Shown: positions 17,203 through 27,863, counted from the stretch's first letter. The stretch is DNA of 64,000 bases from Bradyrhizobium iriomotense (GCF_018129405.1 NZ_JAFCLP010000002.1:1-64000), one strand, 5' to 3'. Translations and numbers: made by a program. Notes: generated from the sequence alone by a model not told the origin.

Positions 17203-18444
17203 TCAGTTCAGCGGTGCGGAGCGCAGCTCATTGGCCTCGCGCGCCGAGACCGGCGTGCCGCGATTGCCCCAGGCGGTGCGGATGTAGGAGACGACGGCGG
17301 CGACCTCGTTGTCGGAGAGCAGGCCCGCGAAGGGCGGCATGCCATAAGGCATCGGGTTGCCCTTGGTGCCGGGGGGATAACCGCCATTGAGCACCATGCG
17401 GATCGGGTTGACCGCCGACTCCATCTCGATCGACTGGTTGTTGGCGAGCGGCGGCCAGTGCGGCGGCTTGCCTTCGCCCTGAATGCCGTGGCAGCTCGCG
17501 CAGCTCTTGTCATAGACGGTCTTGCCGAGGCTGATCAGCAGACTGCTCTCGGTGGTCGGCAGCGCCGAGCTCGGCGGCGGCGGAGGCGAGGGCTCTGCGA
17601 TGCTCTTGAGGTACACCGCCATCGCGCGCGTATCCTCGTCGCTGAGATATTGCAGGCTGTTGTGCACGACCTCGGCCATCGGACCGTAGACCACGCCGCG
17701 CGCCGAAACGCCGGTCTGGAGCAGGTCGGTGATGTCCTTGATGCTCCAGTCGCCGAGTCCCGCCTCGCGGTTGGAGGTGAGGGACGGCGCGTACCAGTTC
17801 TGCATCGGGATCAGGCCGCCCTTGAAGGCGTCCGATTGCGAGGTGCCGCCGAGCGCGTTGATCGGCGAATGGCACATGCTGCAATGGCCGAGGCCTTCGA
17901 CCAGATAAGCGCCGCGATTCCATTCCGCCGACTTGGTCGGGTCGGGCTTGAACTCGCCCTCGCGGAAGAACAGCGTGCGCCAGCCGAGGATGAGCTGGCG
18001 GTTGTCATAGGGGAAGCGCAGATCGTGCGGCCGGTTCTTCTGGTTCACCGGCGGGATGGAGCGCAAATATGCGAAGATCGCGTCGCTGTCGGTGCGCGTC
18101 ACCTTGGTGTAGGACGCAAACGGCATCGCCGGATAGATCAGCCCGCCATCCGGAAAGCGGCCGCTGTGCATGGTCTTGTAGAAATCGTCGGCGCTCCACT
18201 TTCCAATCCCGGTCTCCGGATCGGGCGTGATGTTGGAGGTGTAGAGCGTGCCGAACGGGGTCGGCATGGCGCGGCCGCCGGCGAACAGACGCCCCTCCGG
18301 CGCAGTGTGGCAGGCGGTGCAGTCGCCGGCGCGGGCGAGATATTCGCCGCGCGCGATGATGTCGCTGGTCTTGTCCTGCGCCTGCGCGACAGTCGTGAAC
18401 GCGGCGAGGGCGAGGAGCGTGATCCATGGTTTCGAGCCCATCAT
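17203..18444 (-). CDS. Trihaem cytochrome c, AdhB-like
   Basis: A 413-residue secreted protein with a signal peptide (ALAAFTTVAQA-QD) and three haem c motifs: CTACH, CSMCH and CASCH. The domain order and spacing match the cytochrome subunit of membrane-bound alcohol and related dehydrogenases (RAGDCTACHTAPEGRLFAGGRAMPTPFGTLY is the typical opening). No dehydrogenase subunit is adjacent; the gene lies between a dihaem cytochrome and the oxidase genes, so it probably relays electrons from periplasmic donors to the ba3-like oxidase. Start ATGATG at 18444; the upstream frame overlaps the previous gene and is not coding. Confidence 0.88.
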   Translation of the reverse strand: MMGSKPWITLLALAAFTTVAQAQDKTSDIIARGEYLARAGDCTACHTAPEGRLFAGGRAMPTPFGTLYTSNITPDPETGIGKWSADDFYKTMHSGRFPDGGLIYPAMPFASYTKVTRTDSDAIFAYLRSIPPVNQKNRPHDLRFPYDNRQLILGWRTLFFREGEFKPDPTKSAEWNRGAYLVEGLGHCSMCHSPINALGGTSQSDAFKGGLIPMQNWYAPSLTSNREAGLGDWSIKDITDLLQTGVSARGVVYGPMAEVVHNSLQYLSDEDTRAMAVYLKSIAEPSPPPPPSSALPTTESSLLISLGKTVYDKSCASCHGIQGEGKPPHWPPLANNQSIEMESAVNPIRMVLNGGYPPGTKGNPMPYGMPPFAGLLSDNEVAAVVSYIRTAWGNRGTPVSAREANELRSAPLN

Positions 18445-18452
18445 CCGCCTCG

Positions 18453-19160
18453 TCAGTTGGGCTGGCTGCCGCAGCCGAAAGGCAGCGCGTAGGTGCCTTT
18501 CGGCACGGGAGCCGGGTTGGTGGGCGCGGGACGCGTCGCAAGCCAGGCGGCAACGGCGGTGACGTCGGCCTCGGTCAGGTGGCCGGCGACGAGCTGCATG
18601 CAGTCGGGCGATTTCGCCGTGCGTGTGCCGTAGCGCCAGGCGCCGAGCTGGGCGCTGACGTAAGCGGCGCGGAGGCCAAGCAGGCCGGGGATGCCGGGCT
18701 GCATGCCCGTCAGTCCCGGACCATGGCAACTCACGCAGGCAGGAATGTTGCGGCCGGCATCGCCGCTGGTGGCGAGTAACTCGCCCTGCGCCAAAACTTC
18801 CTTGCTGACCTCGCTCGGCGCCGGCTGCGGCAGCGGCGGATGCTCGCCGGCAAAATATTCCGCCATCGCCTCGAGGTACGGGTCGGGCAGAAACTCCAGC
18901 AGATAATTCATCGGCGGGTATTTGCGGCGGCCGCTGCGGAAGGCGAGAAGCTGGTTGTAGAGATAGCCGGCGGGCTTGCCGGCGAGCCGCGGAAAATAGA
19001 CGTCGCTGGTGCCTTCGCCCTTGTTGCCGTGACAGGGCGTGCAGGCTTCCACCCGCGCAGCCATCGTATCCGGCGGCTGGTTGGCCGGTTGTGCGGCCGC
19101 ACCATCAAACGCGGCCAAAGTGACGATGACGACGGCCGAAGCCGCGGCGCGAGCGAACAC
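18453..19160 (-). CDS. Dihaem cytochrome c (c4 type), first gene of oxidase operon
   Basis: A 235-residue secreted cytochrome with signal peptide (AAASAVVIVTLAAFDGAAA-QP) and haem motifs CTPCHG and CVSCHG. The start chosen is GTG 19160, which has GGAGG nine bases upstream; the frame is open much further upstream but that sequence belongs to a repeat region. It ends 8 bases before the AdhB-like gene, so this is the first gene of a six-gene oxidase/cytochrome operon reaching down to 14011. Confidence 0.82.
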   Translation of the reverse strand: MFARAAASAVVIVTLAAFDGAAAQPANQPPDTMAARVEACTPCHGNKGEGTSDVYFPRLAGKPAGYLYNQLLAFRSGRRKYPPMNYLLEFLPDPYLEAMAEYFAGEHPPLPQPAPSEVSKEVLAQGELLATSGDAGRNIPACVSCHGPGLTGMQPGIPGLLGLRAAYVSAQLGAWRYGTRTAKSPDCMQLVAGHLTEADVTAVAAWLATRPAPTNPAPVPKGTYALPFGCGSQPN

Positions 19161-19338
19161 TTTCGTCGCCCTCCACAAGACTGGTCCGGTTGATTCCGGA
19201 TTACAAAGTAGAGCGGCATTATTGCGCCAATATTTTCCTGCGCAAGATCGGGCACGGGTGATGACGTTTGGTCGCGCCTGCACATCTATGATCCCGATCG
19301 TCTTCGACAAGAATTGCGTGCTTTTTTGAAAAGCAGAC

Positions 19339-20050
19339 ATGTCGCTGCGATCTCGCGACGCCTTTCGTCCGAGCTCTGCTTCGTCGTATCGCGCGCTCTT
19401 GTCAGAGGGCGCAGGGAAGACCGGGTGCCGGCCGGGCACCCACGGTCCACTGTGCGAAAGGTGGCGACAAGAATTTGCACAGCGGCATACAGGTGAAGCC
19501 CAACACGCGGCCTTCCCTGCGCAGTGGTTTGACGGCTTATGCCGAGCTCTCCCCGGGGAGCGATGCACTATTGCCCCCGTCGCCTCGCAGATGACTGATG
19601 CACGCGCCCGGTCGGGCAATACGCGCATCACCGCAAGACTTGGCGCACAGACCCCGGGCGCCAGGACGACACGGTTTTGCCGTACGCAAATCACACCGGT
19701 CGTGTGCGCGATGGCCTTCGCTCACGGTTGCCCGCCCTGCGATGCCTTCTCGCGCCGATGTGACTAGCGTCCACCGCCGCTCACCCCGCGTGTCGTGACG
19801 ATCGCGATACGCCCCTCTGACCGGGATGAGGTGGCGCAGGAATACGTCAAAGCCGAATTTCGGTAAAGTGGAATATTTTTGCGCGCGGCAATTGACCCGC
19901 CGGCTGGGTGTTTTGGCCGACGGACAGCACAAGCGCTTGTGGGATGCGCGGACAACCACAAGCGGCGCACAATCAAGGATTCAGACTTTCTGCGATCGAA
20001 GGTGACAAGTGCAGTTTGTGCCAAAACCTGGAGCCGAGACGGAACACCCC
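19339..20050. repeat. Dispersed intergenic repeat-like region, no gene accepted
   Basis: The 985-base gap between the cytochrome operon and the small HTH gene holds no convincing gene. Open frames here are Cys/Arg/Pro-rich and lack start signals. From memory, translated strings such as GAGKTGCRPGTHGPLCE and HAAFPAQWFDGLC recur in many unrelated spurious proteins of Bradyrhizobium genomes, which marks the stretch as a copy of a genus-specific dispersed sequence. The borders are approximate. Confidence 0.45.
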
Positions 20051-20146
20051 TTGCCACGAGCGGTACACCGGCAGGGGCTGCATTTCATGGGGCTCTCAAC
20101 TAAACTCTGAGTCGGGCGCGGGGGCCTGTGGAGCGGGACTGGAGAC

Positions 20147-20326
20147 ATGGCGCGCTGGAAGCAATCGTGGAGCGAGGACGATCTCAACCGGCTCAGGAAG
20201 CTCGCAGGCACCAAGCCGATCACGACGATCGCGAAAGAGCTCGGACGGACCACGGGAACGGTGCTCGCGAAGGCGATCGAGCAAAAGCTTCCCGTCATCT
20301 ATCGGATCGAGCGAACGGCGCAATGA
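20147..20326 (+). CDS. Small HTH-type DNA-binding protein (59 aa)
   Basis: ATG 20147 lies just behind GGAG (20141-20144) and opens a 59-residue basic protein. The segment SWSEDDLNRLRKLAGTKPITTIAKELGRTTGTVLAKA has the form of a short helix-turn-helix: a tryptophan-led first helix, then TIAKELGRT as turn and recognition helix, similar in layout to Myb/SANT-like and GcrA-type N-termini. It would act as a small regulator or nucleoid protein. The downstream palindrome at 20377 can serve as its terminator. Confidence 0.6.
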   Translation: MARWKQSWSEDDLNRLRKLAGTKPITTIAKELGRTTGTVLAKAIEQKLPVIYRIERTAQ

Positions 20327-20376
20327 CAGGCGCGCGCTGCTTGCAGCGGCGTGAGATGCTTCGCCGTGCCCAGACT

Positions 20377-20464
20377 CGTAGCCCGGATGGAGCGCAGCGT
20401 AATCCGGGACCCCTGCGCCCGCGGATACAAATCCCGGATTACGCTGCGCTCCATCCGGGCTACG
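20377..20464. repeat. 33-bp perfect inverted repeat between convergent genes
   Basis: Arms 20377-20409 and 20432-20464 are perfectly complementary over 33 bases and begin CGTAGCCCGGATGG. The loop is 22 bases. It sits between the HTH gene (+) and pncC (-), ending four bases before the pncC stop, and would make a very stable bidirectional terminator. Such GTAGCCCGGATG palindromes are a known repeat type in Bradyrhizobium. Confidence 0.85.
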
Positions 20465-20467
20465 GAC

Positions 20468-21076
20468 TCACCCGCGCGGTGAGCGTGGCGGCCGGCGCTT
20501 CACCGCATGCCGGCGCGGCGAGCGGGTCACGCGCGGGCGCAGGCGGCTTGCGGCGGTGCGCTGCGCTTTGGCTGCGACTTGCGGGCCGCGGGCGAGGTCC
20601 ATCAGCATGCGCAGGGCCTCGACCACCGAGCGGGCGCGCACCGCGCTGCGGCCGATCGCGCCAAAACGATGCTCGCGGTGGATGATGCGGCCGTCGCGCG
20701 CGGCGGCGGCGAAGTGCACGAGGCCGACCGGCTTGCCGGGCGTGGCGCCGCCGGGGCCGGCGATGCCGGTGATGGCGACGGCGAGATCGACATCGGCACG
20801 CTCCAGCGCGCCGATCGCCATCGCGGTTGCGGTCTCCTTGCTGACGGCGCCGAAATTCGTCAGCGTGCTGGCTTCAACGCCTAGCATCGCGCGCTTGGCA
20901 TCATTGGAATAGGTAACGAAGCCGCGATCAATTACGTCGGAGGAGCCGGGGATATCGGTCAGCGCGCCGGCAACGAGGCCGCCGGTGCAGGACTCCGCCG
21001 TCGCGATCGTCAGCTTGCGCATCCGGCACAGATCCAGCAGCGAGCGGGAGAGGGCGCGTGCGTCGCTGCCGCCCAT
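20468..21076 (-). CDS. CinA/PncC family nicotinamide-nucleotide amidohydrolase
   Basis: A 202-residue protein whose first 165 residues are the stand-alone CinA C-terminal domain: TIATAESCTGGLVAGALTDIPG with the catalytic serine, VSKETATAMAIGAL and VAITGIAGPGGATPGKPVGLVH. The enzyme deamidates nicotinamide mononucleotide in the NAD salvage cycle. Odd is the final 35-residue tail, made mostly of Arg, Pro and Ala, which the family lacks. It begins 5 bases after the ispDF stop, so it is co-transcribed with ispDF, as is common in alphaproteobacteria. Confidence 0.88.
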   Translation of the reverse strand: MGGSDARALSRSLLDLCRMRKLTIATAESCTGGLVAGALTDIPGSSDVIDRGFVTYSNDAKRAMLGVEASTLTNFGAVSKETATAMAIGALERADVDLAVAITGIAGPGGATPGKPVGLVHFAAAARDGRIIHREHRFGAIGRSAVRARSVVEALRMLMDLARGPQVAAKAQRTAASRLRPRVTRSPRRHAVKRRPPRSPRG

Positions 21077-21080
21077 GGCC

Positions 21081-22262
21081 TTACACGCTCCAGGGAAGAC
21101 GGATGGTGGCGCTCGCGGTGGCCGCAATGCCTTCCTCACGGCCGGTGAAGCCGAGCCGCTCGCTGGTGGTCGCCTTCACCGCGACGCGGGAGATGTCGAC
21201 GCCGGCGATCTCGGCGATGCGCGCACGCATGGTGTCGCGCAGGGGGCCGATCTTCGGCCGCTCGCAGATCAGCGTCACCTCGAGATTGGCGACGCGGCCG
21301 CCGCGCTGGGTGACGCGCTCGATGGCGTATTTCAGGAACTGGTCGGAGGAGGCGCCTTTCCACTTGGCGTCGCTCGGCGGGAAGTGTGAGCCGATGTCGC
21401 CGTCGGCGAGCGCGCCGAGGATGGCATCGACCAGCGCATGCAGGCCGACATCGCCGTCGGAATGCGCCAGAAAACCCTTGCTGTGCGGCACGCGCACGCC
21501 GCAGATCATGACATGATCGCCTTCGCCGAAGGCATGCACGTCGTAGCCGGTGCCGGTCCTGATGTCGCCGAGTTGGCTGGCTAGGCGCGCTTCCTCGCGC
21601 ACGAAATCCTCGGGGGTGGTGAGCTTCATATTGGCAACATCGCCTTCAAAGGTTGCAACCGTCAATCCCGCCCATTCGGCGATCGCGGCATCGTCGGTGA
21701 AATCCGAGCGTCCGTCCTTCGCGGCGCGACGATGCGCCTCGAGGATGACATCGAAACGAAAGGATTGCGGTGTCTGCGCGATCCGCAGGCGCGACCGGTC
21801 CGGCGTGTCCTCGACATTGCCGCTCTCGCCGGTGACCTTGATGGTGTCGGTGACGGCAACGGTGGGGATCGCAGCACCGGTGCGGCTCGCCGCCTCGATC
21901 GCGCGCGAGATCACGCCTTCGGACACGAACGGACGCGCGGCGTCGTGGATCAGGACGATGTCCGGCTTGTGCTTGGCCAGCGCTTCGAGACCGGCGAGCA
22001 CCGAGGCCTGCCGGGTGGCGCCGCCATTGGTCGGCGCCTCGTGCTTCAATCCTGCGACCGCTGCCGTGAAGATGGCGCTGTCGTCGGGGTTGACCACCGG
22101 CTGCACCGCAAACACGTCAGCATGGCGGCTGAAGGCTTCCATGGCGCGATAGATCACAGGCACGCCGCCGATCTCGCGATATTGCTTCGGCCCGCCGGCG
22201 CCGGCGCGCAGGCCGCGTCCGGCCGCCACGAGGACGACAGCGGTGCGTTGTGATTTCGCCAT
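21081..22262 (-). CDS. ispDF: Bifunctional IspD/IspF enzyme of the MEP pathway
   Basis: A 393-residue fusion. The N-terminal half is the cytidylyltransferase IspD ([19 protein letters not shown] nucleotide loop; IHDAARPFV). The C-terminal half, from about residue 235, is the cyclodiphosphate synthase IspF (GTGYDVHAF with the zinc Asp/His, [22 protein letters not shown]). It makes MEcPP for isoprenoids (quinones, hopanoids, carotenoids). The fusion is normal in alphaproteobacteria. Start ATG 22262; it is divergent from dusB. Confidence 0.97.
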   Translation of the reverse strand: MAKSQRTAVVLVAAGRGLRAGAGGPKQYREIGGVPVIYRAMEAFSRHADVFAVQPVVNPDDSAIFTAAVAGLKHEAPTNGGATRQASVLAGLEALAKHKPDIVLIHDAARPFVSEGVISRAIEAASRTGAAIPTVAVTDTIKVTGESGNVEDTPDRSRLRIAQTPQSFRFDVILEAHRRAAKDGRSDFTDDAAIAEWAGLTVATFEGDVANMKLTTPEDFVREEARLASQLGDIRTGTGYDVHAFGEGDHVMICGVRVPHSKGFLAHSDGDVGLHALVDAILGALADGDIGSHFPPSDAKWKGASSDQFLKYAIERVTQRGGRVANLEVTLICERPKIGPLRDTMRARIAEIAGVDISRVAVKATTSERLGFTGREEGIAATASATIRLPWSV

Positions 22263-22430
22263 AGGACTCAAATACTCAGTTGCTGATGAAAGAGCAGGGG
22301 GTGATTGCCGGCATGCCTCTAGCACGGCAGGCCCGCAAAAAAAGGGGGTTTCCCCGCATTGTGGGAAACAGCATTTTGCTGCACTGCACTTGAAAGATCT
22401 GCAGAATTGTCTAAACTGTAGGCATGACGC

Positions 22431-22459
22431 TTGACTGCACAAGAATTGTGCGCAAGATA
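22431..22459 (+). promoter_or_regulatory. dusB-ntrBC promoter with NtrC-type box in its spacer
   Basis: A sigma-70-like promoter can be read as TTGACT (22431-22436), a 17-base spacer and AAGATA (22454-22459). The spacer contains GCACAAGAATTGTGC (22437-22451), which fits the NtrC consensus GCAC-N7-GTGC with perfect outer symmetry. Binding there would block RNA polymerase, giving negative autoregulation of the operon that encodes NtrC. Confidence 0.6.
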
Positions 22460-22505
22460 GGTCATGGCCAGCGCGATGAGGCGCTGCTGAGTTGACGAGA
22501 CCCCT

Positions 22506-23540
22506 GTGACCGGCCCGGCAGTATCCGGCTCTAAGCCGTTGAAAATAGGCGATATTGAAGTCGCCACCCCGGTCTTCCTGGCGCCGATGTCGGGGGTGAC
22601 TGACTCGCCCGTTCGGCGGTTGGTCGCCGAGCTCGGGGCCGGTCTGGTCGTGTCCGAGATGACCGCGAGCGATGAGCTGGCCAACGGCCACCGGATGTCG
22701 CAGTTGCGTTGCGAAGCCACCGGAATCGGCCCGCACGTGGTCCAGCTTGCCGGCTGTGAGGCGCACTGGATGGCCGAAGGCGCCCGGATCGCGGAAGCCG
22801 AGGGCGCCGACATCATCGATATCAACATGGGCTGTCCGGCCCGCCATGTCACGGGCGGCCAGTCCGGCTCGGCCCTGATGCGCGATCTCGACCATGCCGT
22901 CAGCCTGATCGATGCGACGATCGCGGCGGTGAAGGTGCCGGTGACGCTGAAGATGCGGCTCGGCTGGGACGACCGCAGCCGCAATGCGCCGGAACTGGCG
23001 CGGCGCGCGGAAGCCGCCGGCATCAAGCTCGTGACCGTTCACGGCCGCACCCGCTGCCAGTTCTACAAGGGCGAGGCCGATTGGGACGCGATCCGCGCCG
23101 TGCGCGAGGCGATCTCGCTTCCGCTCATCGTCAATGGCGACATCACGTCATACGAAAAAGCGCTTGCCGCGCTCGAGGCCTCCGGCGCCGATGCCGTGAT
23201 GATCGGCCGCGGCGCGCAGGGCCAGCCCTGGCTGCCGGGCCAGATCGGCCGCCGCCTCATGGGCGGGGCGACCGAAGCCGCGCCGTCGCTTCAGACGCAA
23301 CTCCATTATGTCCGCACGCTCTATGAAGGCGTCTGCGCGCTCTATGGCCTGCGCGTCGGTCTCAAGCATGCGCGCAAGCATCTGGGATGGGCGCTCGACG
23401 TCGCTGCCGACGTAAGCCGCGCGCCGGCCGAGAAGCTGAAATCCTGGCGCCAGAAGATCCTCACCTCCGAGGATCCGCGCCTCGTTCACAATTCACTGCA
23501 AGATGCCTTCGACGACTTCGCATGGAGCGCTGCTGCATGA
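22506..23540 (+). CDS. dusB: tRNA-dihydrouridine synthase DusB (NifR3)
   Basis: A 344-residue flavin enzyme that reduces uridine in the D-loop of tRNA. Visible are [15 protein letters not shown] (FMN binding), the catalytic cysteine in [19 protein letters not shown], the [18 protein letters not shown] motif and [10 protein letters not shown]. In alphaproteobacteria this gene is the first of the nitrogen regulatory operon and was named nifR3. Its stop overlaps the ntrB start by four bases (ATGA), so translation is coupled. GTG 22506 is the annotated start. Confidence 0.95.
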   Translation: MTGPAVSGSKPLKIGDIEVATPVFLAPMSGVTDSPVRRLVAELGAGLVVSEMTASDELANGHRMSQLRCEATGIGPHVVQLAGCEAHWMAEGARIAEAEGADIIDINMGCPARHVTGGQSGSALMRDLDHAVSLIDATIAAVKVPVTLKMRLGWDDRSRNAPELARRAEAAGIKLVTVHGRTRCQFYKGEADWDAIRAVREAISLPLIVNGDITSYEKALAALEASGADAVMIGRGAQGQPWLPGQIGRRLMGGATEAAPSLQTQLHYVRTLYEGVCALYGLRVGLKHARKHLGWALDVAADVSRAPAEKLKSWRQKILTSEDPRLVHNSLQDAFDDFAWSAAA

Positions 23541-24712
23541 GCTCAGCCGCTGAACATCGTCGGCCGCTTCCGTCCGACAGCGACGCGATCCTGGATGCGC
23601 TTCCCAATCCCGTGCTCCTGATCGGGCCGGACGGCAAGATCGTCGGCGCCAACATCGCAACCGAAGCCTTTTTTGAGATCTCGACGCAGTTCCTGAAGCG
23701 GCAGTCGCTGAAAGAACTGGTGCCGTTCGGCAGCCCCTTGCTGGCGCTGATCGACCAGGTGCGTTCCTCGAACTCGCCGGTCAATGAATACAAGGTCGAT
23801 CTCGGCACGCCGCGCATGGGCGGCGACCGCCAGGTCGATCTGCACGTGGCCCCGCTCACCGAGCGGCCCGGCCACATCGTGGTGATGCTCCAGGAGCGCA
23901 CCATCGCCGACAAGATGGACCGGCAGCTCACCCACCGCAGCGCTGCGCGCTCGGTGATAGCGCTAGCAGCGATGCTGGCGCACGAGATCAAGAACCCGCT
24001 TTCGGGTATTCGCGGCGCGGCGCAGCTCCTGGAGCAGCAGGCCTCATCCGAGGACCGCATGCTGACGCGGCTGATCTGCGACGAGGCCGACCGCATCGTG
24101 ACGCTGGTCGACCGCATGGAGGTGTTCGGCGACGAGCGTCCCGTGGTGCGCGGCCCCGTCAACATCCATTCGGTGCTCGATCACGTGAAGCGGCTGGCGC
24201 AGTCGGGATTTGCCCGCAACATCCGCTTCATCGAGGATTACGATCCCTCGCTGCCCCCGGTGCTGGCGAACCAGGATCAGCTCATCCAGGTGTTCCTCAA
24301 CCTCGTGAAGAACGCCGCCGAAGCGCTGATCGACGTTCCCGACGCCGAGATCCAGCTCACCACCGCGTTCCGCCCCGGCGTGCGCCTGTCAGTCCCCGGT
24401 CAAAAATCCCGGGTATCCCTGCCGCTCGAATTCTGCGTGAGGGACAATGGACCAGGCGTGCCTGATGATCTTCTGCCCAACCTGTTCGATCCCTTCGTGA
24501 CCACCAAGCAGACCGGTTCTGGCCTCGGTCTTGCTCTGGTCGCCAAGATCGTCGGCGATCACGGGGGCATCATCGAATGCGAATCTCAGCCGCGCAAGAC
24601 CACCTTCCGCGTGCTGATGCCGATGTATTCCACATCGGTGAAACACGCCGATCAAAGCAGTCGCGACGGCTCTGCCGGGAAGTCGTCGTCTGCGTCACAG
24701 GGGGCAAAATGA
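23537..24712 (+). CDS. ntrB: Nitrogen regulation sensor kinase NtrB
   Basis: A 391-residue soluble histidine kinase. An N-terminal PAS domain (about 15-120) precedes the H box [23 protein letters not shown] with phospho-accepting His149, the N box [13 protein letters not shown] and the G boxes RDNGPGVP and [10 protein letters not shown]. NtrB phosphorylates NtrC when nitrogen is short, under control of PII. Start at ATG 23537 inside the dusB stop. Confidence 0.97.
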   Translation: MSSAAEHRRPLPSDSDAILDALPNPVLLIGPDGKIVGANIATEAFFEISTQFLKRQSLKELVPFGSPLLALIDQVRSSNSPVNEYKVDLGTPRMGGDRQVDLHVAPLTERPGHIVVMLQERTIADKMDRQLTHRSAARSVIALAAMLAHEIKNPLSGIRGAAQLLEQQASSEDRMLTRLICDEADRIVTLVDRMEVFGDERPVVRGPVNIHSVLDHVKRLAQSGFARNIRFIEDYDPSLPPVLANQDQLIQVFLNLVKNAAEALIDVPDAEIQLTTAFRPGVRLSVPGQKSRVSLPLEFCVRDNGPGVPDDLLPNLFDPFVTTKQTGSGLGLALVAKIVGDHGGIIECESQPRKTTFRVLMPMYSTSVKHADQSSRDGSAGKSSSASQGAK

Positions 24713-24721
24713 GGATTAACG

Positions 24722-26164
<1,443 letters not shown>

Positions 26165-26182
26165 ACTTCACGAGCCGACGGT

Positions 26183-26216
26183 GGCTCAGCTCCCCCTACC
26201 ACAGCGGAGCTGAGCC
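26183..26216 (+). terminator. Terminator-like hairpin after ntrC
   Basis: GGCTCAGCTCC (26183-26193) and GGAGCTGAGCC (26206-26216) form a perfect 11-bp stem with a 12-base loop, 19 bases after the ntrC stop. There is no T run. The rest of the gap to 26754 holds one possible 47-residue frame on the minus strand and a FixK-type box. Confidence 0.5.
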
Positions 26217-26332
26217 TGTCCGGATCGCGCTGGCCGTTGTGGCTGACGCGGTGAGCAGAAGTCCTGATAGGGCCGAAATGTTCCGCCGGACCATGCAAAT
26301 TTGTCATGCGGCCGCGAGGCGCTGCGTCGCGC

Positions 26333-26476
26333 CTATCTGACCAGGCGTGCAGGCGCCGGCAGCACGTTGGCCAGTTGCGTCGGCGGCTGCAGGCCGACGC
26401 CGTTGACCAGGAGATCGACGGCCACGATCAGCAGCAGCACTGCCGAAACCATCGTGGCAAGAAAGACTCTATCCAT
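26333..26476 (-). CDS. Possible 47-aa single-helix membrane protein
   Basis: ATG 26476 to TAG 26333 encodes MDRVFLATMVSAVLLLIVAV followed by DLLVNGVGLQPPTQLANVLPAPARLVR. The first 25 residues would be one membrane helix and the rest a short polar tail. The start has only a weak GGA upstream. The clean helix and coding-like composition favour a small gene, but nothing else supports it. Confidence 0.4.
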   Translation of the reverse strand: MDRVFLATMVSAVLLLIVAVDLLVNGVGLQPPTQLANVLPAPARLVR

Positions 26477-26673
26477 TCCGGTCAATCCGGAGGCACGGGA
26501 ATCCGTTCCCGCCGGCGGATGCCGAATGGCTTTACCCCGTGGATTGCGTCCGCCGGACGCGATCCATAAAATACGAAGTTATTACAAAGACATACTAGGT
26601 GTTCGCCTCGGCGACTTCCATCGTCCGCGCGGGATGTCCTGATCGGGGACGAAGGACTCATCCCCGCGGCCGC

Positions 26674-26687
26674 TTGATCTGGATCAA
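26674..26687 (+). promoter_or_regulatory. FixK/FNR box upstream of the AI-2E-type gene
   Basis: TTGATCTGGATCAA is a perfect TTGAT-N4-ATCAA site. Its centre lies 73 bases before the start at 26754, a distance that fits a class II activator site at -41.5 and a short leader. Confidence 0.75.
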
Positions 26688-26753
26688 GAATGCCGTGCGG
26701 AGGAGGCCGCTACGTCCATCGGGTATCCGCACTCCCGGAAGGACAGCGTCGTC

Positions 26754-27863
26754 TTGAGCACACTTCGCAAGCTTCTCTCCGCGGAGCAGATTGTCCAGCT
26801 CGTGATCCGTCTCGGATTGCTGGCGCTCTTGATCGCATGGACGTTTCTGATCATCCGCCCCTTCGTGCCGATCCTGACCTGGAGCGCGGTGCTTGCGGTC
26901 GCGTTCTATCCCGCCTTCAGCTGGCTCGCCAAACGCCTCGGCGGCCGGCCCCGAACGGCCGCGACGATCCTCACCCTGACGACGCTCGGCATCGTCATCG
27001 GTCCGGCGGCATGGCTCGGGCTGAGTGCGGTCGAAGGCATCAAGGACCTCGCGAGCCAGATCGGTACCGGCGATCTCGTGCTCCAGGCGGCGCCGGAATG
27101 GCTCAAGGACTGGCCGCTGATCGGCCCTCAGCTGTTCGATCTCTGGACAATGGCCTATACCAACGTTCGCGCGGTTCTGCGCGAGGTGGCGCCGTATCTG
27201 AAGCCGCTGGCCGGGGTGATGCTGTCGTTCGCCGGCAGCGCCGGCGTCGGCACGCTGCAGTTCCTGCTGTCGGTGCTCGTCGCCGGGTTCCTGTTTCCGC
27301 ATGGGCCGCAGCTCGTTGAGGCGATCCGCGGTTTCCTGTTCCGCATCGTGCCGGAGCAGAGCGAGCATTTTCTCGCGCTGGCGGGTGCGACGATCCGGGC
27401 GGTTTCGCAAGGCGTGATCGGCGTTGCGATCATCCAGGCGCTGCTGGCCGGCATCGGCCTCAAGCTTGCGGGCATCCCGAGCGCCGGCTTGCTCGCCATC
27501 CTCGTTCTGCTGCTGTCGATCGTGCAGATCGGGGCCACGATCGTCCTCGTGCCCGTGATGATCTGGATCTGGATGGACAAGGACGTGACAACGGCGCTGC
27601 TTCTGACGGTCTTCCTCGTCGTCGTCGGCCTGCTCGACAACATCCTCAAGCCATTGGTCATGGGCCGCGGTCTGAGCACACCGACACTCGTCATCCTGAT
27701 CGGGGTCATCGGCGGCACATTGGCGCACGGCATCATCGGCCTCTTCATCGGCCCGATCATTCTGGCGGTCGCCTGGGAACTCGCGGCGGCCTGGATCCGG
27801 ATCGACCATTCCGCAGCGCAGGCGCAGGACAAGTCCGAGATGTCCGCTGCCGCCCAAAGATGA
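26754..27863 (+). CDS. AI-2E family membrane transporter
   Basis: A 369-residue protein with about eight membrane helices in the arrangement of the AI-2E/TqsA/PerM family: a first pair (LGLLALLIAWTFLIIRPFVPILTW), a cytoplasmic loop with a conserved WLKDWP stretch, and the closing hairpin STPTLVILIGVIGGTLAHGIIGLFIGPI, which is the signature part. Family members export small molecules or Na+; the substrate cannot be read from sequence. Start TTG 26754 behind GGAAGG. The K+ channel gene follows after 89 bases; a FixK-type box lies upstream. Confidence 0.85.
   Translation: MSTLRKLLSAEQIVQLVIRLGLLALLIAWTFLIIRPFVPILTWSAVLAVAFYPAFSWLAKRLGGRPRTAATILTLTTLGIVIGPAAWLGLSAVEGIKDLASQIGTGDLVLQAAPEWLKDWPLIGPQLFDLWTMAYTNVRAVLREVAPYLKPLAGVMLSFAGSAGVGTLQFLLSVLVAGFLFPHGPQLVEAIRGFLFRIVPEQSEHFLALAGATIRAVSQGVIGVAIIQALLAGIGLKLAGIPSAGLLAILVLLLSIVQIGATIVLVPVMIWIWMDKDVTTALLLTVFLVVVGLLDNILKPLVMGRGLSTPTLVILIGVIGGTLAHGIIGLFIGPIILAVAWELAAAWIRIDHSAAQAQDKSEMSAAAQR

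Noticed and set aside
19339-19767. 142-codon frame in the gap after the cytochrome operon
   Set aside because: Cys- and Arg-rich, no ribosome site, and resembles strings from a dispersed non-coding repeat; reported as repeat instead.
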